Notes under the pieces: generated by a model | Seen by the model: only the letters and a program-made list of their open reading frames with translations | What the model was told of the DNA's origin: nothing | Databases searched by the model: none | DNA from: Streptomyces sp. NBC_00483 | GTDB lineage: Bacteria > Actinomycetota > Actinomycetes > Streptomycetales > Streptomycetaceae | Assembly (NCBI RefSeq): GCF_036013745.1 | Contig: NZ_CP107880.1 | Coordinates: 5,642,001 to 5,706,000 of the forward strand | Length of the DNA: 64,000 nt | Direction of reading: 5' to 3' | Shown here: positions 59,411-64,000 of the stretch, piece after piece | How positions within the stretch are numbered: the stretch's first letter is position 1 | Layout of the letters: the number at the start of each line of letters is the position of its first letter | Translations under genes and position numbers: made by a program

Positions 59411-59449
59411 GCTGGATGTCCTCCAGTTCTCTGATGGGTACTGGCTGAC

Positions 59450-59492
59450 AAGGGCGGCCCCGCGGCTTTGGCGAGACGGTGGGGCCGCCCTT
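59450..59492 (-). terminator. Terminator between ssb and the replication operon
   Basis: AAGGGCGGCCCC (59450-59461) and GGGGCCGCCCTT (59481-59492), a perfect 12-bp stem, lies 7 bases beyond the ssb stop codon on the - strand and upstream of the Prim-Pol start. Confidence 0.85.
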
Positions 59493-59499
59493 GGCGCAG

Positions 59500-59952
59500 C
59501 TAGAACGGGGGCTCGTCGCCGGTCGACTTACCGGCGGGGGCGTCGGTGTTCCACGCGCCGTTGTCGGCGGGCGCGGACTGTGCGGGCCGCTTGGCGTTGA
59601 TAGTGACGGTGGTGAAGCGGACGCTCGCGCCGATCTCGTCGACCTCCATGACGAGCATCGAGCGGTTCTCTCCCTGGTCGGTCTTCCAGTCGTGCTGGCG
59701 GATCCGCCCGTGGGCGACGACACGGGCGCCCTTGGTCAGCGAGTCCGCGGCGTGCTCGGCGAGCTGGCGCCAAGCGGCGCAGCGGAAGAACGTCGCGTTG
59801 CCGTCCTTCCACTGGCCCGACTCGCGGTCGAAGGTGCGCGGGGTGGCGGCGACGGTGAACTTCGCGAGGGCGGCGCCGCTTTCGGTGAATTTCAGCTCGG
59901 GGTCGGCGGTCAGGTTGCCGATGACGGTGATCGGGGTCTCTCCGAACGACAT
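59500..59952 (-). CDS. ssb: Single-stranded DNA-binding protein (element-encoded)
   Basis: 150-aa OB-fold protein. ITVIGNLTADPELKFTESGA, FRCAAWRQLAEHAADSL, GARVVAHGRIRQHDW and MLVMEVDEIGASVRF are SSB signatures. The tail ends in DEPPF, matching the acidic C-terminal tip used for partner binding. It is shorter than chromosomal streptomycete SSBs because the Gly-rich linker is reduced. ATG 59952, preceded by GAAAGCGAG. Probably supports element replication or transfer. Confidence 0.94.
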   Translation of the reverse strand: MSFGETPITVIGNLTADPELKFTESGAALAKFTVAATPRTFDRESGQWKDGNATFFRCAAWRQLAEHAADSLTKGARVVAHGRIRQHDWKTDQGENRSMLVMEVDEIGASVRFTTVTINAKRPAQSAPADNGAWNTDAPAGKSTGDEPPF

Positions 59953-59955
59953 GGG

Positions 59956-60339
59956 CTACTCGCTTTCGGCGTCGGTGAGCGGGCCGGTGTGGCTGAGCGG
60001 GTTGGTCGCGGACCAGGCGCGGCTAAGTGCGTCGGCGAGCGCGTACGCGTGGTCCTCGGCCTCCTGCAGCGCAGAGGCCGCGGCGGCGACGTGCTCGGCG
60101 GGCGTGCCGTAGTCGGCGGCGATGTGGCCGGCCTGGAGGTGCGTGTTCAGGGCGTGGGCGATCTGCTCGAAGGACTGCGGCAGCCGGTCGGCCAGCGCCT
60201 TGAACGCGCCCAGCACGCTGTAGGCGGTGGGCGCGGAGACGAGTCCGGGGTTCTGGCGGGTGGGGAAGGTGCGGTGGTTGAAGCTGCGGACCGATTCCGC
60301 AGCGTCCCGCGCGAGCTGCACAGGGTCGGTGGTGGTCAT
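59956..60339 (-). CDS. Hypothetical protein of the element (127 aa)
   Basis: Soluble, mostly helical 127-aa protein with no recognised motif. HLQAGHIAADYGTPAEHVAAA and LQEAEDHAYALADALSRAW suggest an amphipathic helical bundle. ATG 60339 has AAGGAGGCCAC in front, a strong ribosome binding site. It stands three bases upstream of ssb and downstream of a small membrane protein gene, so it belongs to that operon. Proteins of this kind occur in streptomycete integrative elements; the function is unknown. Confidence 0.75.
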   Translation of the reverse strand: MTTTDPVQLARDAAESVRSFNHRTFPTRQNPGLVSAPTAYSVLGAFKALADRLPQSFEQIAHALNTHLQAGHIAADYGTPAEHVAAAASALQEAEDHAYALADALSRAWSATNPLSHTGPLTDAESE

Positions 60340-60352
60340 GTGGCCTCCTTGT

Positions 60353-60802
60353 TCAGCCGTGGAAGTGGTTGCGCTTGAACGTGGCTTTGCGGATGTTGAC
60401 GACCGTGCCGCCGCCACCGCCGCGGGATGGGCCGAAGACCATGGCGGCGATGGAGCCGCCGAAGATGACCGCGGCCAGGATCATCAGTTGGTGGACGAGG
60501 GCGGCGAGCGCGGCGATGAAGGTGGCGGCGAGTGCGAGCCCGCCGCACACGCCGGCGAACCCGACGCCGGTGAGCGCGATGTTCACCGCGGTACGCGAGA
60601 TCGGCCGCGCCGCCGGCGCCGCGGGTATGGGCGCCGGGGCGGGGGCGATGCTGTAGCCGGTGACGACGCGCCCGTCGGGCAGCACGACCGACTGCACCGC
60701 GGACGACTGCTGTACGGCCGGCGCGGGGGCCGGGTGCGTGGGCGCGAGGAGGATCGGGCGGTGGACTTCCAGGGCGGCGGTGGGCCGCTCGGGGTGGGTC
60801 AT
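60353..60802 (-). CDS. Small membrane protein of the element (149 aa)
   Basis: 149-aa protein with a Pro/Ala-rich N-terminal half (about residues 1-75) and two transmembrane helices (about residues 75-125: VNIALTGVGFAGVCGGLALA and LMILAAVIFGGSIAAMVF). It ends in a basic tail with a Gly run (SRGGGGGTVVNIRKATFKRN). ATG 60802 with GGGAGCCCG upstream; ATG 60829 is a weaker alternative. It lies just downstream of traB, where Spd (spread) membrane proteins are often encoded, so a role in intramycelial transfer is possible but unproven. Confidence 0.7.
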   Translation of the reverse strand: MTHPERPTAALEVHRPILLAPTHPAPAPAVQQSSAVQSVVLPDGRVVTGYSIAPAPAPIPAAPAARPISRTAVNIALTGVGFAGVCGGLALAATFIAALAALVHQLMILAAVIFGGSIAAMVFGPSRGGGGGTVVNIRKATFKRNHFHG

Positions 60803-60865
60803 ACGGGCTCCCGTGGACGGGCCGCGCACCCGCGCGTACGTGGGCGCGGGTGCGCGGCGTCAGGT

Positions 60866-60987
60866 GTTACGGGCAGGCGTTACGCAGCGTCAGGCCGCCA
60901 CTGTTAGGGGGCGTAACGCTGCGCGTGCCTAGGGGTTTGGGTGTTAGGGGCCCGTAACGCGTTACGGGCCGTTAGGGGTGTTAGGCC
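60866..60987. repeat. Repeat-rich region after traB, candidate clt transfer locus
   Basis: GTTAGGGG occurs at 60903, 60943 and 60971, with GTTAGG again at 60980; GTTACG at 60866, 60879 and 60961 and its complement CGTAAC at 60913 and 60953. The centre is a perfect 22-bp palindrome at 60949-60970 (GGCCCGTAACG and its complement), and GCGTTACGC/GCGTAACGC form a wider dyad (60877-60885 and 60911-60919). It is placed at the 3' end of traB, where 8-bp TraB recognition sequences lie in streptomycete plasmids. Confidence 0.8.
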
Positions 60988-63068
60988 GCGGCGAGGGTGG
61001 GCTCGGGGTGGGGGACGATGCGCCACCGGCCGGTGGTGTTCGTCATCTCCAACCGGCCCTCCATGGCGGCGTCCTTGAGGCGCAGGGACACCCACGAGCG
61101 GGAGAGGTGGTTGCGGTCGCACCAGTCGGTGAAGTCGACCGGACCCACGATCATCTGTCCCTGTGCCTCGAACTCCGCGAGCGCGGCGGCGAACAGGCGG
61201 CGGGCCTCCTCCGGGGACGGCTTGCGCCCGGTCTCGGCACCGAACATCGGCTCGTCGTCGCCCGGTTCGGCGTCGGGCAGCTCCTGCTCGGGGTCGATGT
61301 CGGCGTCCTCGGGGTCGACGAGCAGCTCGTAGAGGTTGTCGTCCATGTCGTCCTCCTCCACCTCGTACGGCGCCGCGTGACGGCCCTGCCCGCCCGCGCG
61401 GGCCCCGGTCTCGTCGTCGGCGCCGGGGCGGCCGGTGTAGTGCGCGCCGGCCACCGCGGTAGCGGCCTTGGCCGTGTGCGCATCGGCGTTCGCCCCGTTG
61501 GCCTGCGCCCACGCGGCGAGCTGCTCCATGACCGGCACGGCCCGCACGGTGAACTGCTGCGTGCGGCCCGGCGAGGGGTAACGGCCCTCGTCGATGCCGG
61601 GTGAGACGACGTAGCAGTAGCCGGGGCGGCGGTTGCCCCAGGCGCCGGGGTGGGCGCCCTGGTCGATGACCGCATCCGGCAGCGAGAATCCCTCGTCGCG
61701 CGGGTCACAGCCCAGCGCGACGACCGAGGGCAGCGAGGCCCGCGTGCTCGTCGACATCTGGTCGTAGGAGGGACGCTGCAGCGAGACGACGAGGGAGATG
61801 CCCGCGGAGCGGGCCTCCTGCGCGATCCCGGTGAACGCGTCATCCCCGAGCGCGCGCAGGGTGTTGGCGGCCTCCTCCATCCATGTGACGAGGAACGGCA
61901 TGCCGGGGCAGCCGCACGCCCGACCATCGTCGCGGCAGGTGTGGGCGGGGTCGTTCTGGACGTCGGCGGCGGCCTGTGACCACTGTCGATAGCCGTGCTG
62001 GCCCAGCCACTTGGTGCGCATCGGGATCGCGGTTTCGACGGCCTTGACCATGATTTCGGTGCCGGTGCCGCCCTCGACAGACCAGTCGAGGGCGGGCCGC
62101 AGCGCGCCGAAGTCCTGGAACATCTTCGGGTCCGACATCCACACGACGACGTCCCGCCGCGAGACGATCTCGGTCAGCAGGTTCAGCGCAGCATCGCCCT
62201 TGCCGGAACCGGACTGCCCGGCCACGAGCACGTGCGTGCTGTTGCGGCCCGCCTCCGGGTCGCCCGGCAGCCACACCATGAGCGGGGCGCCGTCGTCGTA
62301 GCGGCCGATGACCAGTGGATCGGCGATCGAGCCGCCCAACGATGACGGCCCGACCCACTGGACGGTCTCGGCGAGCATGTCCTCGGGGACGATGACCAGT
62401 TCCCCGCGGCGCGCGGAGTCCGGGCTGGGGACGTAGCGGGTCGCGCTGGTGGGCAGGTCGAGCGCGGAGGCGAGGCGACCGAGCGCCTTGGTGACGTCCT
62501 CGTTGGTCTGCTCACCAGGGGACAGGGCGAGCGGGGCGGAGACCCGGTTGGCCTCCACCTTCGCCGCCCCGATCTTTGCCCTGGCGAGACCGATTTTCTC
62601 CAGCAGGCCGGCGTCCGAGCCCTCGCCGTTGTTGTCGGGGTTGTGCCGCATGAACTGGCGCACGTTCCATGACACGGCGACCGCCGGGCCGCCCATCAGA
62701 TACAGGTCGTCCAGCGGCCCGGCGGACGGGCCGGCGAGGCAGGCGGCGGTCAGCCATCCGGCGCCGAGCGCGGTGGTGATGGCGGAGTGGATGCGGCGCT
62801 GTTTGCTGGTTGTCTTCCCGATCAGGTAGGCGCCGCCGGTGATGGCCACCGATGTGAGGGTGAGGCCGGTGGCGGCGGGCACGCTGTCGGCCCACTTGAG
62901 GTGACCGAGCAGGCCGGCCAGACCGATCCCGCCCATGCCGAGCCAGGGCGGAAGGTGGGGCTTGGCCCGGTGGAGTAGGTACTTGCCGACCCCGCCGGTG
63001 TCGGAGCCGCCTTGCAGGCGGGCGTCCAGCAGCTCGGCGAGCTGCTGCTGCGCATCGCGCTCAACCAT
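60981..63068 (-). CDS. traB: FtsK/SpoIIIE-like conjugative DNA translocase (TraB type)
   Basis: 695-aa membrane-anchored motor that moves double-stranded DNA between mycelia. Several N-terminal helices (about residues 45-135) precede the RecA-like domain, with Walker A VAGQSGSGKGDAALNL (about 282-297) and a Walker B segment MPFLVTWMEEAANTL (about 385-399). An acidic Asp/Glu-rich linker (about 560-610) leads to a C-terminal winged helix (FTDWCDRNHLSRSWVSLRLK, about 643-686), the position of the DNA-recognition domain in TraB. ATG 63068 has GGGAGG upstream; the open frame continues to 63131 without a better start. The stop codon lies inside the repeat region. Confidence 0.88.
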   Translation of the reverse strand: MVERDAQQQLAELLDARLQGGSDTGGVGKYLLHRAKPHLPPWLGMGGIGLAGLLGHLKWADSVPAATGLTLTSVAITGGAYLIGKTTSKQRRIHSAITTALGAGWLTAACLAGPSAGPLDDLYLMGGPAVAVSWNVRQFMRHNPDNNGEGSDAGLLEKIGLARAKIGAAKVEANRVSAPLALSPGEQTNEDVTKALGRLASALDLPTSATRYVPSPDSARRGELVIVPEDMLAETVQWVGPSSLGGSIADPLVIGRYDDGAPLMVWLPGDPEAGRNSTHVLVAGQSGSGKGDAALNLLTEIVSRRDVVVWMSDPKMFQDFGALRPALDWSVEGGTGTEIMVKAVETAIPMRTKWLGQHGYRQWSQAAADVQNDPAHTCRDDGRACGCPGMPFLVTWMEEAANTLRALGDDAFTGIAQEARSAGISLVVSLQRPSYDQMSTSTRASLPSVVALGCDPRDEGFSLPDAVIDQGAHPGAWGNRRPGYCYVVSPGIDEGRYPSPGRTQQFTVRAVPVMEQLAAWAQANGANADAHTAKAATAVAGAHYTGRPGADDETGARAGGQGRHAAPYEVEEDDMDDNLYELLVDPEDADIDPEQELPDAEPGDDEPMFGAETGRKPSPEEARRLFAAALAEFEAQGQMIVGPVDFTDWCDRNHLSRSWVSLRLKDAAMEGRLEMTNTTGRWRIVPHPEPTLAAA

Positions 63069-63084
63069 GGTGTCTTGCCTCCCT

Positions 63085-63648
63085 TTACTGCTGGGCCCAG
63101 TCCATGCGCGGCCCCTGCGGGCGGCGGGCACGGTGGCGCACGCGGTTGATCTCTTCCTCGTACTGCTGCTGGAACAGGGCGTAGGTGGCGGCGGCGTTCT
63201 TCGCCGCGTCCCGGGCCGCGTCCGCGGACTTCCTGAGCTTGCGCGAGACCCGGGCGGCGCGAATGCGCGAGCCGCCCATCCGGCCCTCAGGGTCGGGCAC
63301 GGTGGAGAGCACGCCCTTGAGGATTTCGGCGCCCATGGCGACCTCGATGGACAGCGACACGCACACCGCCCGCAGGTGGTTGCAGTAGTTGCGCACCTGC
63401 GCCGGGGAGGTGAACTCCGGAGAGGGCAGCAGCGCTTGCGAGTGCGGGCGGTTGCCGCCGGCGCGGCCTCCGGCGGTGCCGTTGTTGGTGGTCTTGCTGA
63501 CGTTGATGTTGATGGGCGGGGCGAACGAGCCGCCCATCGCGCCGACGAAGCCGCCCGCGGCGGCCCCGGCGTTGGCGAACTTGTTGGACTTGGCGGACCC
63601 GTTGGCGGCGGCCGGACGACGCGGCGACGTGCGCGGAGGGGTGCTCAT
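63085..63648 (-). CDS. Hypothetical transfer-region protein (187 aa)
   Basis: 187-aa protein. The N-terminal 75 residues are low-complexity Ala/Gly/Asn-rich (FANAGAAAGGFVGAMGGSF, ININVSKTTNNGTAGG). The C-terminal 110 residues are helical and basic, with a likely coiled coil (RKLRKSADAARDAAKNAAAT) and a basic tail. ATG 63648. It is followed 16 bases later by traB, so they are co-transcribed. It is of a type common before traB in AICEs; function unknown. Confidence 0.72.
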   Translation of the reverse strand: MSTPPRTSPRRPAAANGSAKSNKFANAGAAAGGFVGAMGGSFAPPININVSKTTNNGTAGGRAGGNRPHSQALLPSPEFTSPAQVRNYCNHLRAVCVSLSIEVAMGAEILKGVLSTVPDPEGRMGGSRIRAARVSRKLRKSADAARDAAKNAAATYALFQQQYEEEINRVRHRARRPQGPRMDWAQQ

Positions 63649-63665
63649 GACGATTGCTCCTCAGG

Positions 63666-64000
63666 TCAGCGGTTGTGGCGGACGATCAGCCACGTGGTCT
63701 GCGCGGCGGCCGTGATGAGCAGCCACAGCAGCGGCAGCGGACCTGCCAACGGCCCGAACGCGGCGGCGAGCGACGCCCACGCGACCGCGGTGGTGCCGAG
63801 CAGGGCGAGCCCGATCCGCCAGCCGAGCACTGCGCGGGCGGAGGCGGGGCGGCGGCGCTGCATGACGAGCAGCCACACCAGCGGGGCCGCCGCGGCGGGG
63901 GCGAGCAGCAGCCCGGACCACCAGGCCAGCGCGTGCAGGAGCGCGGTGAACGGGAACGCGGCCAGCGCGAGCACGGACGGGGCGAGCGCGCGGCGGTGGT
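63666..64000 (-). CDS. Membrane protein of the transfer region, partial at window end
   Basis: At least 111 residues, with the open frame continuing past base 64000 (upstream codons read His-Arg-Arg-Ala-Leu-Ala-Pro-Ser with no stop). Three to four hydrophobic segments are visible (ALAAFPFTALLHALAWWSGL, LLLAPAAAAPLVWLLV, IGLALLGTTAVAWASLAAAF, LPLLWLLITAAAQTTWLIV). GTG 63974 could be an internal start, but the true start is probably outside. It belongs to the operon with the 187-aa protein and traB. Confidence 0.65.
   Translation of the reverse strand, partial: HRRALAPSVLALAAFPFTALLHALAWWSGLLLAPAAAAPLVWLLVMQRRRPASARAVLGWRIGLALLGTTAVAWASLAAAFGPLAGPLPLLWLLITAAAQTTWLIVRHNR

Overview
This is GC-rich actinobacterial DNA, almost certainly a Streptomyces chromosome. 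The evidence is strongly G/C-biased third codon positions, many GTG starts, ATGA/GTGA stop-start overlaps, intergenic GC hairpins, and a gene order built around two NADH dehydrogenase (nuo) clusters. No stretch longer than 300 bases lacks a gene. The larger intergenic gaps (about 180-265 bases) are described through the sites they hold.

Region 1 (1-11603) is the 3' two thirds of a conventional complex I operon: nuoF (cut by the window edge), G, H, I, J, K, L, M and N, all on the + strand, mostly overlapping by a few bases and closed by a strong hairpin. Region 2 (11.8-32.5 kb) holds housekeeping and accessory genes: a RecQ helicase, fumarylacetoacetase, an ATP-grasp/FAD-oxidoreductase pair, a HAD phosphatase, a peptide-handling pair (POT transporter plus CocE/X-Pro peptidase-like hydrolase), a long-chain polyprenyl diphosphate synthase, a secreted CHRD-DUF3455 protein, a LolA-like lipoprotein carrier fold protein, an ABC exporter pair, a sodium:solute symporter, a VOC protein with a RarD transporter, and a divergent NmrA/HxlR redox pair with an obvious operator.

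Region 3 (33.0-50.4 kb) is the most interesting chromosomal part. A 2-oxoacid:ferredoxin oxidoreductase (korA-korB) and a response regulator with two tandem-duplicated sensor kinases sit directly upstream of a second, incomplete nuo operon (A, B, C, H, I, J, K, L, M, N). That operon has no nuoD, E, F or G. It keeps all the iron-sulfur ligands in NuoB and NuoI and the full proton-pumping arm, but lacks the NADH-input module. Together with KorAB this suggests ferredoxin-linked electron entry, which is inference. Region 4 (50.4-54.7 kb) holds mscL, htpX, a YccF protein, a frameshifted amino-acid permease, a GlsB/YeaQ protein and yajQ.

Region 5 (54.88-64.0 kb) is the left end of an actinomycete integrative and conjugative element inserted at a tRNA-Tyr(GTA) gene, the type of site used by SLP1. 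All element genes are on the - strand: integrase, a 59-aa excisionase, an inverted iteron array, a DUF3631 ATPase, a small Cys/His protein, a primase-polymerase, SSB, two small unknown proteins, a repeat-rich intergenic region that is a candidate clt transfer locus, an FtsK-like TraB translocase, and two further transfer-region proteins, the last cut by the window end. Integration, autonomous replication and TraB-type double-stranded DNA transfer are therefore all represented. The right attachment site lies outside the window.
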